DNA of 58,953 nucleotides from an uncultured Robinsoniella sp. (lineage in GTDB: Bacteria > Bacillota > Clostridia > Lachnospirales > Lachnospiraceae), in assembly GCA_900540475.1 (NCBI GenBank), contig UQGG01000043.1, forward strand, positions 1 through 58,953, in the 5' to 3' direction. The translations under genes were made by a program, and so were the position numbers. Shown piece after piece: positions 17,076 to 25,361 of the stretch. The first letter of the stretch is position 1. Each line of letters starts with the position of its first letter. The notes under the pieces were generated by a model, which was not told where the DNA came from, ran no database searches, and was given only the letters and a program-made list of their open reading frames with translations.

Positions 17076-17966
17076 ATGTTGAAAAAACGAAAGAAAAAAT
17101 CTACAGAAGACTGGATCGTGGATGGTACCATTTATCTGCTATGCATAATCATACTGTTTATGACAGTGTACCCGTTTTATTATATCCTGGTTATTTCTTT
17201 TAATGAGGGAGTGGATGCGTCATTGGGCGGCATATATTGGTGGCCCAGAAAGTTCACACTGGAGAATTATTCCAGATTCTTCTACGATGCAAAATGGCTG
17301 ATCGGACTGGGGGTAACCGTGCTTCGGACGGTTGTAGGAACCCTGGTGGGAGTGCTGTTTACTACCCTGGTGGCATACGGACTGTCATTTAAGGAACTTT
17401 GCGGAAGAAAAACTTACATGACCCTTATCATCATCAGCATGTATTTTTCAGGAGGGATTATACCCTATTACACTTTATTGAAGGAGCTTCACTTGATTGA
17501 CACCTTTTTTGTTTACGTGATACCGGGTGCGCTCAATACCTTTTTCCTGATGGTGGGGCTGTCATTTTTTACAGATATACCGCCGTCACTGAGAGAATCG
17601 GCAAAAATAGACGGAGCAAGTGAGATTACAGTGTTTACTAAAATCATATTGCCCATATCCAAGCCTTTCCTGGCGACTCTGACCCTGTTTGTGGGAGTGG
17701 CGCACTGGAACAACTGGTACGATTCAGCCTTCTTTATTAAGACAAAAGGTCTCAGGACATTATCTTATCTGATGATGGAGGTCATTAATAAGAGTATGAT
17801 CAGTTCATCGGCTGCTTCGGCGGCGGCTCAGGCGAATACTGCAACAACTACATTGTCTATCCAGACAGCAGCTATGGTCATTGCAGTTGCCCCCATACTC
17901 TGCGTATATCCGTTCCTGCAAAAGTATTTTGTTACCGGGATTATGATTGGTTCTGTCAAGGAATAA
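17076..17966 (+). CDS. ABC transporter permease, LplC/YtcP type
   Basis: 296 residues with six membrane helices. GGAGGTGG precedes the ATG. Features of the YtcP group are ITVFTKIILPISKPFLATL after the EAA loop (LRESAKIDGASE) and the C-terminal YPFLQKYFVTGIMIGSVKE. It pairs with the preceding LplB-type permease. The solute-binding lipoprotein follows 86 bp later. As in locus 1 there is no ATPase gene here. Confidence 0.9.
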   Translation: MLKKRKKKSTEDWIVDGTIYLLCIIILFMTVYPFYYILVISFNEGVDASLGGIYWWPRKFTLENYSRFFYDAKWLIGLGVTVLRTVVGTLVGVLFTTLVAYGLSFKELCGRKTYMTLIIISMYFSGGIIPYYTLLKELHLIDTFFVYVIPGALNTFFLMVGLSFFTDIPPSLRESAKIDGASEITVFTKIILPISKPFLATLTLFVGVAHWNNWYDSAFFIKTKGLRTLSYLMMEVINKSMISSSAASAAAQANTATTTLSIQTAAMVIAVAPILCVYPFLQKYFVTGIMIGSVKE

Positions 17967-18052
17967 TCCCTTTTCGGATATTTGAGATAGAACAGGAAAC
18001 TTATTAACCAGGTAGTCATTCTTGACTGCATCAATACATAGGAGGGTTAGAT

Positions 18053-19750
18053 ATGAAAAAGAGAACAAAGAAACTTGCGGCGTTACTGGTCACCGGGTGT
18101 ATGGCTGCCTCTGCTCTGGCAGGATGCGCAGCTGGAGGTAAGGATTCATCAGGGGATACCAAGGCACAGACAGATGGAGCAGAAGTAAAGACAGAAGCAG
18201 GGGCTGCTGACGGCACATCTGCAGATAGTACAGACGGAGAGCACATGGAATCAGCGGCACAGACGGACGCCGGGCAGGCAGAGGGAGCGGCGGCAGATGG
18301 TGAGGTTACGGAGCTGGATATTTTCATTAATATGAACTGGTGGCCTGTGGATACCTTTACCGGAATCATTCCGGAAGAAATTCAGACAAAGACAGGAGTT
18401 AAGCTGAACATTACGGTGGCGGCAGATGATAAGCAGCTGGGTCTCATGATTGCATCCAATGAGATACCGGATCTGGTATTTGCAGATAAAGAGCTGGACA
18501 GGCTTTCCAGCAGCCAGTTCTGCTATTCCTATGATGAGCTGATCCAGCAGTATGCACCGGACTTTAAAGCAAATGATCTGATGGCAAATGTGGCGAGGTC
18601 ATTTTCTCAGGATGAGCACTATTATACGCTGCTGAACTGCCTAAGCACTAATGAAGAATGGGCAGAGGCACCGGCAGGTGCACCCGGACAGGCATGTATC
18701 TATTACCGGAAAGATATATATGAGAAGATGGGCAGTCCGAAGCTGGAAAATCTGGATGATTTTATGTCAGTGTGCGGTCAGGTGAAAGAGGAATATCCGG
18801 ATATGGTGCCCTTTGGGCTGGGAGGCTTCTGGAAGCTTCAGCCGATTGCAGCCTGGATGGGGGCATCTACAACAGGGGGAAATGCCTATCAGCCGCTGGA
18901 TGACGGCAGTACGGTACACTATGTAAGCGCTCCTGAATATAAGGGATTTCTGCAATATGCAAATGCACTGGCCAGAGAAGGATATATGTCGGCAGAGGCT
19001 TATGCCAATGAAAACGAAGGAGACAGCCACCAGGCTGCTTACAACGGAGATTGTTTTGCCTATACATGGTATCTGTCACCATCTTCCCTGCAGACATTAA
19101 ATACAGAGTCACAGAAGATCAATCCGGAGGCTGAGTGGGCGGTATTAAGACCTCTGGGAGGAGAGAATGCGGCATACGGTATCAGTAAAGGCTGGGGAGG
19201 ATTATTCATATCCAAAGAATGCAAGGCTCCGGATAAAGCAATTAAATTTGTAGAATATTTGTTCAGCGAAGAGGGCAGACATCTGTCCAAATGGGGACGT
19301 GAAGGAATTGAATATACTTTGAATGACGATGGATTGCCGGAGTTTTCAGATGAATGGAAAGAGACTAAGAAAGACCCGGAAGCAATGAATAAGAAGTATA
19401 ACCAGTATTTCTATTTTGGTGTAAATGCAGTTGATGAACTTCTGGGGGATTATATGGACATGAGTGATGAAGATCTGGCGGACTGCACGGCTTATAAGGA
19501 TGGGTATAAGAATTACCCGGAAATAGGTATTGCGGTGCCGGTATCCAGCAGTGATGAAGGTGTCATAGAGGCGAAGCTGAAAGAAATGCTGAAGGCAGAA
19601 GAGGCGCGTGTGATCTTCTCGGCAGATGATGAAGAATTTGAGAAAAACTATGAAGGTATGATGAAAAATGCTGAAAAAATCGGCGTTGAGTCTTTGAACA
19701 CTTATATGACTGAGCGGGTAAAAGAAGTTAAGGAAAAATACGGATTATAA
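18053..19750 (+). CDS. Extracellular solute-binding lipoprotein, LplA type
   Basis: 565 residues, the larger size typical of binding proteins that partner LplB/YtcP permeases. The signal peptide ends in the lipobox LAGC. A low-complexity linker of about 60 residues rich in Ala, Asp, Gly and Thr follows. The folded domain starts at about residue 84 (VTELDIFINMNWW). GGAGGG precedes the ATG. It is the most strongly positioned gene for ligand capture in locus 2. The ligand is unknown; the downstream GH95-type enzyme suggests a fucose- or galactose-containing oligosaccharide (inference). Confidence 0.88.
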   Translation: MKKRTKKLAALLVTGCMAASALAGCAAGGKDSSGDTKAQTDGAEVKTEAGAADGTSADSTDGEHMESAAQTDAGQAEGAAADGEVTELDIFINMNWWPVDTFTGIIPEEIQTKTGVKLNITVAADDKQLGLMIASNEIPDLVFADKELDRLSSSQFCYSYDELIQQYAPDFKANDLMANVARSFSQDEHYYTLLNCLSTNEEWAEAPAGAPGQACIYYRKDIYEKMGSPKLENLDDFMSVCGQVKEEYPDMVPFGLGGFWKLQPIAAWMGASTTGGNAYQPLDDGSTVHYVSAPEYKGFLQYANALAREGYMSAEAYANENEGDSHQAAYNGDCFAYTWYLSPSSLQTLNTESQKINPEAEWAVLRPLGGENAAYGISKGWGGLFISKECKAPDKAIKFVEYLFSEEGRHLSKWGREGIEYTLNDDGLPEFSDEWKETKKDPEAMNKKYNQYFYFGVNAVDELLGDYMDMSDEDLADCTAYKDGYKNYPEIGIAVPVSSSDEGVIEAKLKEMLKAEEARVIFSADDEEFEKNYEGMMKNAEKIGVESLNTYMTERVKEVKEKYGL

Positions 19751-19761
19751 AGTTATGGGAT

Positions 19762-19805
19762 TCCCCCGGGCAGAGCAGCTTACAAAGTTTGGCGCACCTG
19801 GGGGA
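19762..19805 (+). other. Intercistronic hairpin between lipoprotein and GH95 genes
   Basis: TCCCCCGGG at 19762-19770 pairs with CCTGGGGGA at 19797-19805 (one G-T pair) around a 26-base loop. No T run follows, so it is more likely a processing or stabilising structure than a terminator. Confidence 0.4.
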
Positions 19806-19858
19806 TGATACATGAAACGCATTCGGACTGGGAAGCGTTAACCGAATAAGGAGGCTAA

Positions 19859-22297
19859 ATGTATACATTAAAGAAGACAACCCCGGCATATAAGACGATG
19901 CCGGTTCAAAACAGAAAAGGTCTGGTTTCCCGCCATGGCTACTGTAGTGGAAAGCCCGCCTCTAAATATGGGGAAGCCATGCAGCTGGGGAACGGGAAGA
20001 TGAGTGCCTGTGTCTATGGCAAACCATATGAAGAACAGGTGATATATGGGCACGAAAGGCTTTATATTCCTACGATTAAGGAAGTACCGCCCCCGCCGCC
20101 TCTGGCTGACCAGATGCCAGAGATACGCAGACTTCTGGCGGAGGGCAGGACATACGAAGCGGCAGACCTTGCAAGTGATATTGCGAGAGTAAAGGGAGGC
20201 CACAAAGGACTTCTTATAAAACCGGAAAAACAAGGCGATTGGGAAATACCTGTTGAAGGGTTCATCCGCCACAGCGGTGCGAGGCTGAACATTTACCAGG
20301 AACAGAAAGAGGACCCTGTGGATTACCTGCGGGCAGTGGATTTCATAAGCGGTGAGTCGTCTGTATACTGGACGGATAACAGAGGGAACTGGGTAAGAAA
20401 GGGATTCGTACTCAGAACAGAGTCGATTCATCTTCAGAAGATCATAGTACCGGCAGGAGAAAAAGTACGTGTAAATTTGAGTCTGGATGCATTTTGCGAA
20501 GAGGGCGAACATGAGTGGGAGAGAATGAGCCTTCCCAGGGAATCAGCCTTTATAACAGAAGCAACGGATAATGCGCTGATATTTGAAGGCTTCTATGACG
20601 CTGACATCAGCCCGGAGGGGTATGCGGCAGTAGTATGGATAGAAGGAGATGCCGACTGTGAGGCACTAAATAGCAGCCTCAGGGCAGAAGCTGAGAATGA
20701 ACTGCTGATATGCAGCTGCATCAGACATTTTGAAAAGTATGTGCCCGGGTGTGGAAAAGACATGCTGGAAAATGCTCGGAAAGTGTCGGCAGCCAGGAAT
20801 CCGGAGGATGATATTTACAGCCGCCTCCTGGAAGAGAACAGGAACAGCCACGGCAGGCTTATGGAGGCATCCATCCTGGAACTGGACAGTGAGCGGGATC
20901 AGCTGTTCACTATAGAAGAGCTGCTTATGAAGCAGCATGAAAGCCGGGAAATCAGCCAGGCGCTTCTGGAAAAGTTCTATGATGCCGGCAGATATTTTCA
21001 GATTATTAATACGGGAGAGCTGCCGCCGCTCATCGGACAATGGAATATCAATGTGAACCTGCAGGTATGCAGCGCAAATATAACCGGTTTGCAGGAGCTG
21101 ATGGTCCCTTATTTTAATTTTATAGAAAAGAATCTGCCTGATTTCAGGCGAAATGCCAGGGAGATCTTTGGATGCAGAGGGATTGTGGCAGATATCCATC
21201 CGGATATGCATAATGGACTCCTGTATCATTTTTCCAGAACCTGGCCCCATGAATTCTATACGGCGGGCACAGGCTGGATGTACCACGAGTTCTATTATTA
21301 TTACCTGACAACCGGCGACAGGGAATTCTTAAAGGATCATGTAGTACCGGGGCTTAAAGAAATCGCTGAGTTTTACAGTGACTTCCTGACGGATAAGGAC
21401 AGCGGCGGAAACTATATGTTCTATCCCTGCCTGTCACCTGAGAACAACCCCGTTGGCTGCGGACCCGCAACGATTAATGCGGTAATGGATATCATGGTGT
21501 GCCGGGAGGTGCTGGAGAATCTGATTCAGGCAGAGGATATTCTGGGGCTGACGGATGGTGACAGGGAGAGATGGACAGAGATGCTTGACCATCTGCCCAT
21601 TTTACTCACCGATGAGGAAGGCGGTCTGAAGGAATGGGCATGGCAGGGCTACCAGGAAAATTATAACCACAGATGTGTCTCACACCACTATGATGTCTGG
21701 CCGGCGGATAAGATCAACTACGAGGAAACTCCGGACCTTGCACAGGCAGTGCAGATATCCAACCGGAAGAGGCCCTTAGAAAATGACTCCTGCCATGGAA
21801 TCATGCACAGGCTCTTTACCGCAATCAGACTGGGAGACAGGGATTATGCAGCCAGGCTGCTGCATATGCTTCTGGAGGCGGGATATATCAACAGCAATAT
21901 GTCCACAAACCACTATCCATACCGGGTTGTGTTCCCGGATATGCTGGGCAGCATGCCTTCAGTGGCTGCGGAGCTTCTGGTCTATTCCAAACCGGGTAGG
22001 ATGAAACTGCTTCCGTGTGCACAGGGCATTGTCCCGGCTGGAAGGGTGCAGGGGCTTTGTCTGTATACCTTAGTGCGGCTGGAGGACATGGAGTGGAATC
22101 TGAAGGATCGAAAGGAAAGCTGGCTGAAAGCAGAACTGGTCAGTCTTGAAGACCAGGAAGTGACGGTGGGATTCGGAATAGAAATACAATCTTGCAGGGT
22201 GGACGGCATAACGGCTGAAATAAAGGATGGGTGCCTGAGGCTTAAATTCAGGAAAGGGCAGAGAATATGTCTGGAGGCAGTATTTGCGGAAGGATGA
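19859..22297 (+). CDS. Glycoside hydrolase of the GH95 type, divergent
   Basis: 812 residues, no signal peptide, so probably cytoplasmic. AAGGAGG precedes the ATG. GH95 landmarks are recognisable but altered: YGEAMQLGNGKMSACVYGK near the N-terminus, PPLIGQWNINVNLQ at about 389-402, and NHRCVSHHYDVWP in the barrel, where typical members have HRHVSHLYGLYPG. The later Q-x-D-x-N-F-G motif appears as VFPDMLGS. Known GH95 enzymes are inverting alpha-L-fucosidases (or alpha-L-galactosidases). Because several conserved positions differ, the specificity may differ too. It ends locus 2 and is followed by a terminator. Confidence 0.7.
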   Translation: MYTLKKTTPAYKTMPVQNRKGLVSRHGYCSGKPASKYGEAMQLGNGKMSACVYGKPYEEQVIYGHERLYIPTIKEVPPPPPLADQMPEIRRLLAEGRTYEAADLASDIARVKGGHKGLLIKPEKQGDWEIPVEGFIRHSGARLNIYQEQKEDPVDYLRAVDFISGESSVYWTDNRGNWVRKGFVLRTESIHLQKIIVPAGEKVRVNLSLDAFCEEGEHEWERMSLPRESAFITEATDNALIFEGFYDADISPEGYAAVVWIEGDADCEALNSSLRAEAENELLICSCIRHFEKYVPGCGKDMLENARKVSAARNPEDDIYSRLLEENRNSHGRLMEASILELDSERDQLFTIEELLMKQHESREISQALLEKFYDAGRYFQIINTGELPPLIGQWNINVNLQVCSANITGLQELMVPYFNFIEKNLPDFRRNAREIFGCRGIVADIHPDMHNGLLYHFSRTWPHEFYTAGTGWMYHEFYYYYLTTGDREFLKDHVVPGLKEIAEFYSDFLTDKDSGGNYMFYPCLSPENNPVGCGPATINAVMDIMVCREVLENLIQAEDILGLTDGDRERWTEMLDHLPILLTDEEGGLKEWAWQGYQENYNHRCVSHHYDVWPADKINYEETPDLAQAVQISNRKRPLENDSCHGIMHRLFTAIRLGDRDYAARLLHMLLEAGYINSNMSTNHYPYRVVFPDMLGSMPSVAAELLVYSKPGRMKLLPCAQGIVPAGRVQGLCLYTLVRLEDMEWNLKDRKESWLKAELVSLEDQEVTVGFGIEIQSCRVDGITAEIKDGCLRLKFRKGQRICLEAVFAEG

Positions 22298-22390
22298 ATT
22301 GTTTGTCTGGTATCAGAAAGATGATGTGTTGTTCAGGATGGAGACAGTCTAGGTGAGCCGAAGTTGAAAGTCGGCGGGGTATCGAAACAG

Positions 22391-22438
22391 GAAGCACAAT
22401 CGGCAGGGAGAAATCTCTGCTGATTGTGCTTCTTCTTT
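22391..22438 (+). terminator. Rho-independent terminator of locus 2
   Basis: A 16-bp stem with one G-T pair (GAAGCACAATCGGCAG with CTGCTGATTGTGCTTC), 10-base loop, then TTCTTTT. It lies 93 bp after the GH95 stop codon; nothing coding is seen between. Confidence 0.85.
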
Positions 22439-22440
22439 TG

Positions 22441-22575
22441 CATTCCCGGTATAATATTGCTGCTTTGGGAAAGATACAGAAAATGTCCCTGTTCTATTTG
22501 AAGAATCAGATCCAGCCACATTTTCTGTATCATAACTGCATAGTACCAGATTCTGCAGACAGCATTTATTTATAA
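22441..22575 (+). pseudogene. Remnant of a YesM-type sensor histidine kinase
   Basis: In one frame this stretch encodes KIQKMSLFYLKNQIQPHFLY at 22471-22530, the phospho-acceptor motif of YesM-type kinases (compare LQAKINPHFLYNAL elsewhere in this window). The match decays just after FLY: HNCIVPDSADSIYL, then a stop. There is no start codon, no membrane region and no ATPase domain. I read it as a vestige of a deleted kinase, perhaps left from a rearrangement at the edge of locus 2. Confidence 0.55.
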
Positions 22576-22595
22576 CGTTTATAACGTTTATAGCG
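22569..22595. repeat. Three 9-bp tandem repeats
   Basis: TTTATAACG, TTTATAACG and TTTATAGCG in direct succession, in the AT-rich gap before the MarR promoter. The third unit runs into AGCGCTTTCA, giving a weak catabolite-response-like sequence. Function unknown. Confidence 0.6.
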
Positions 22596-22632
22596 CTTTC
22601 ATTTAGTTTAGAAACATTTCATACATTACCTG

Positions 22633-22700
22633 TTGACAGAAGTAATGTTCCTGTAGTATATTAGTCAAAAGAAATGATAGTAATGATTTTGGACTAATAT
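22633..22700 (+). promoter_or_regulatory. MarR promoter with inverted-repeat operator
   Basis: TTGACA at 22633-22638, an 18-bp spacer and TATATT at 22657-22662. A perfect 9-bp inverted repeat, ATATTAGTC at 22658-22666 and GACTAATAT at 22692-22700, overlaps the -10 and the initial transcribed region. Such placement fits autorepression by the MarR protein encoded next (inference). Confidence 0.55.
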
Positions 22701-22726
22701 AAATAAGCAGAACGGGGGGGATAAAT

Positions 22727-23329
22727 GTGGATCAATCAGAGGAGAGAATAACAGAGGGCAAAATAACAGAGGGCAAAATAACAGAGGGCAAAATAGCAGA
22801 GAACAAAATAGCAGAGGACAAAATATCACAAGACAGAGTATCAGAAAACAGATTAACCGAGAACAGATTATCTGAAAAATACCAGTCACTCAACAGATCC
22901 TTTGAGGACTATGCAAGAGCAGTAGGCTTAACTTCTATGAGTTTGACCGTTTTGGGGATTATTTATGACAATCCCAAAGAATGTACACAAAAGCTGATCT
23001 GTGAACAAAGCCAGTACACGAAGCAAAGCGTAAATATGATTATTAAAGCTTTTTGGAAGCATGGATATGTGGAACTGGTAGAAATGAAGACTGATCGCAG
23101 AAATAAGCAGGTAAAGCTAAGTGAAAGCGGTATGGAATATGCAGATAGAATTGTGGGCCGCTTATGGGAAGTGGAACGGGATGTAATGAACAAAATAACA
23201 GAAGAACAGCGGGAGGCTTTAATGGTTTACGCTGAGGTTTACGAAGAAAGTATTCGAGATGAGATTGCCAGATTGACAGGCAATATAAGTAAAAACGAGA
23301 TCGGTGGTGATAACATTGATAAAAGATAA
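22727..23329 (+). CDS. MarR-family regulator with pentapeptide tandem-repeat N-terminus
   Basis: 200 residues from a GTG preceded by a run of seven G. Residues 8-52 are nine five-residue units: ITEGK three times, then IAENK, IAEDK, ISQDR, VSENR, LTENR, LSEKY. The winged helix-turn-helix domain follows (about 53-180, with ECTQKLICEQSQYTKQSVNMI as recognition region and VEMKTDRRNKQVKLSESG as wing). Typical MarR proteins are about 140-150 residues, so the repeat is an added N-terminal extension. It probably represses this operon and the ABC exporter downstream, responding to a toxic small molecule (inference from family and neighbours). Confidence 0.85.
   Translation: MDQSEERITEGKITEGKITEGKIAENKIAEDKISQDRVSENRLTENRLSEKYQSLNRSFEDYARAVGLTSMSLTVLGIIYDNPKECTQKLICEQSQYTKQSVNMIIKAFWKHGYVELVEMKTDRRNKQVKLSESGMEYADRIVGRLWEVERDVMNKITEEQREALMVYAEVYEESIRDEIARLTGNISKNEIGGDNIDKR
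22748..22882 (+). repeat. 15-bp coding tandem repeat, nine units
   Basis: The first three units are the identical 15-mer ATAACAGAGGGCAAA (22748-22792); six more diverge progressively toward the 3' side but keep the five-codon period. The gradient suggests recent expansion by slippage at the 5' end of an older array. Confidence 0.85.
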
Positions 23330-23489
23330 CTGGATTCATTGCCCTGTCTGTAAAAATAAAACCAGACTAAAGGCACGTTATGATACGGTACTTATAAAAT
23401 TCCCGCTGTATTGTCCAAAATGCAGGCAGGAAACGCTGATCGACATTACCAATTTAAAAATAACAGTTCACACAGAGCCAGACGCATAA
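23304..23489 (+). CDS. Cysteine-rich KTR domain protein
   Basis: 61 residues with two Cys-x2-Cys knuckles, CPVCKNKTRLKARYD and YCPKCRQETLIDI, forming a small zinc ribbon. The KTR tripeptide after the first knuckle is diagnostic of the Cys_rich_KTR family, which is frequent in Firmicutes near mobile or resistance genes; its biochemical role is unknown. The start is uncertain: GTG at 23304 or 23307, both inside the end of the MarR gene, or TTG at 23316. The overlap indicates co-translation with MarR. A terminator follows at once. Confidence 0.75.
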   Translation: MVITLIKDNWIHCPVCKNKTRLKARYDTVLIKFPLYCPKCRQETLIDITNLKITVHTEPDA

Positions 23490-23493
23490 GACG

Positions 23494-23535
23494 CAGAGCC
23501 AGGGAAGTATAATATGCTTCTCTGGCTCTGTTTTT
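23494..23535 (+). terminator. Strong terminator between the KTR gene and the ABC exporter genes
   Basis: A 14-bp stem with one G-T pair (CAGAGCCAGGGAAG with CTTCTCTGGCTCTG), 9-base loop, then TTTTT. An extra CAGAGCCAG copy at 23473-23481 could compete for the same 3' arm, allowing an alternative fold. Because no clear promoter lies in 23536-23597, the exporter may depend on read-through. Confidence 0.85.
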
Positions 23536-23597
23536 ATATAAACGAAGCTGCCAAAAAGCAGTATTCAGGCATGCTCAAGAAAAATGGAGGAAATAAC

Positions 23598-25361
23598 TTG
23601 ATAAAAATACTAAAAAACTTAACGGCAAAAGAATGGGGGCTAACGGTCATAAGTCTGGGGCTGATTGTCTTTCAGGTGTGGCTTGATCTGACCCTGCCGG
23701 AATTCATTGGAAAAATCACGGAACTTGTCCAGACACCTGGCAGCCAAATGAATGAAATATTACTCGCCGGCGGCAAGATGCTGCTGCTCACGCTGGGAAG
23801 TGTTGCTGTTTCAGTCCTGATTGCGGGGCTTGCCGCAAAAATCGCAACCAATCTCGCTTCCAGACTGCGGACAAACCTGTTTCATAAGGTTCAGTCCTTT
23901 ACCATGCAGGAGATCAACAATTTTTCCATATCCAGCTTAATCACGAGAACGACTAATGATATCACTCAAGTTCAGATGCTGGTAGTGATTGGATTGCAAA
24001 TCCTGATAAAATCGCCCATTCTGGCGGTTTGGGCGATTGTAAAAATTATGGGAAAAAGCTGGCAGTGGTCCTTTGCAACAGGCATTGCTGTAGCTGCACT
24101 TATTCTTGTATCCGTGGTGATGATTGTGATAGCCATTCCGAAATTCAAGCTTCTTCAACAGCAGACGGATGATTTGAGCCGTGTCTCCAGAGAAAATCTG
24201 ACAGGGCTGCGTGTAGTCCGTGCATACAACGCTGAGGGATATCAGGAAGATAAGTTTGAAGAAACCAACCAGGCTTTTACGCACACCAATTTATTCGCTA
24301 ACCGCCTGATGGCTGCACTGATGCCTTCTGTGGAGCTTATCATGAATGGTTTGACATTATCGGTATACTGGATTGGGGCTGTTTTGATCTCATCTGCAGC
24401 AGTTGCCGCACGGCTCACATTATTTTCTGATATGATGGTATTTTCATCCTATGCAATTCAATTGCTTATGGCATTTATGATGCTGGTAATGGTGCTGATT
24501 CTGATTCCCCGCGCCAGCGTTTCCGCAAACCGTATCTGCGAAGTCTTAGATACCGATCCGGCAGTAAAGGACGGCACCATTGATGATCTGCAAACCGCCA
24601 CACCCGGTGAGGTGGAATTTAAAAATGTCAGCTTTAAATACCCGGATGCGGAAGATTATGTGCTTCAGAACATCAGCTTTCGGGCAGGTAAAGGTGAAAC
24701 AGTTGCATTTATAGGAGCCACAGGCTGTGGCAAGAGTACCGTCATAAATCTGATTCCAAGGTTTTATGACGCAACGGAGGGCGGGATTTATGTAGATGGA
24801 ATCAATGTGAGAGACTTTACCCAGGCGGCTTTACGCAATAAAATCGGCTATGTTTCTCAAAAGGCAATCCTGTTTAAAGGAGATGTTTCCTCCAATGTGT
24901 CTTTTGGCTCCAATGGAACCGGAAAAGTAACAAATGAGGCGGTTGTCTCTGCAATTTCTACCGCACAGAGCACAGATTTTGTAGAAAATATGGAGCATTC
25001 CTATAAAAGCTATGTGGCGCCCGGAGGAACGAATCTTTCCGGCGGACAAAAACAGCGGCTTTCCATTGCCAGGGCAATAGCGAGAAAACCAGAAATTCTC
25101 ATATTTGATGATAGTTTCTCTGCCCTTGATTACAAAACGGACCGATTACTCCGCAGCGAATTGAGGCATCGGGCAGCGGACGCTACCATAATCATTGTGG
25201 CGCAGCGAATCGGAACGATTAAGGATGCGGATAAGATTATCGTTCTGGAGGAAGGTAAAATTGCCGGTATGGGCACTCATAGTGAATTGATGAAAAACTG
25301 CAATTTATATAAAGAAATTGCCTATTCTCAGCTTTCAAAGGAGGAACTGGAAAATGAATAA
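23598..25361 (+). CDS. ABC exporter half-transporter with degenerate ATP site
   Basis: About 587 residues from TTG at 23598, chosen because GGAGG lies 7 bases before it; upstream in-frame starts fall inside the terminator or lack a ribosome binding site. Six membrane helices (about 1-310) precede the nucleotide-binding domain: Walker A GATGCGKS near 373, signature LSGGQ near 480, Walker B ILIFDDSFSALD near 500. The catalytic Glu is replaced by Asp and the switch His by Gln (IIVAQR). These changes are the hallmark of the non-catalytic subunit of heterodimeric exporters (as in TM287/288). It overlaps the partner gene by 8 bases. It probably exports a drug or peptide. Confidence 0.9.
   Translation: MIKILKNLTAKEWGLTVISLGLIVFQVWLDLTLPEFIGKITELVQTPGSQMNEILLAGGKMLLLTLGSVAVSVLIAGLAAKIATNLASRLRTNLFHKVQSFTMQEINNFSISSLITRTTNDITQVQMLVVIGLQILIKSPILAVWAIVKIMGKSWQWSFATGIAVAALILVSVVMIVIAIPKFKLLQQQTDDLSRVSRENLTGLRVVRAYNAEGYQEDKFEETNQAFTHTNLFANRLMAALMPSVELIMNGLTLSVYWIGAVLISSAAVAARLTLFSDMMVFSSYAIQLLMAFMMLVMVLILIPRASVSANRICEVLDTDPAVKDGTIDDLQTATPGEVEFKNVSFKYPDAEDYVLQNISFRAGKGETVAFIGATGCGKSTVINLIPRFYDATEGGIYVDGINVRDFTQAALRNKIGYVSQKAILFKGDVSSNVSFGSNGTGKVTNEAVVSAISTAQSTDFVENMEHSYKSYVAPGGTNLSGGQKQRLSIARAIARKPEILIFDDSFSALDYKTDRLLRSELRHRAADATIIIVAQRIGTIKDADKIIVLEEGKIAGMGTHSELMKNCNLYKEIAYSQLSKEELENE

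Noticed and set aside
19868..20512. Long minus-strand frame opposite the GH95-type gene (214 codons)
   Set aside because: Its composition is that of an antisense shadow; no ribosome binding site and no recognisable motif.
22588..22601. Possible catabolite-response site, TGAAAGCGCTATAA on the minus strand
   Set aside because: It misses a conserved position and arises from the third unit of a 9-bp repeat; it is far from any sugar operon promoter.
22748..22882. The regular 15-bp array as a CRISPR-like repeat
   Set aside because: No spacers, period far too short, and it is in frame inside a MarR gene.
23514..23597. Upstream extension of the first ABC exporter gene beginning MLLWLCFYIN
   Set aside because: This segment overlaps the terminator stem; the TTG at 23598 has the ribosome binding site.
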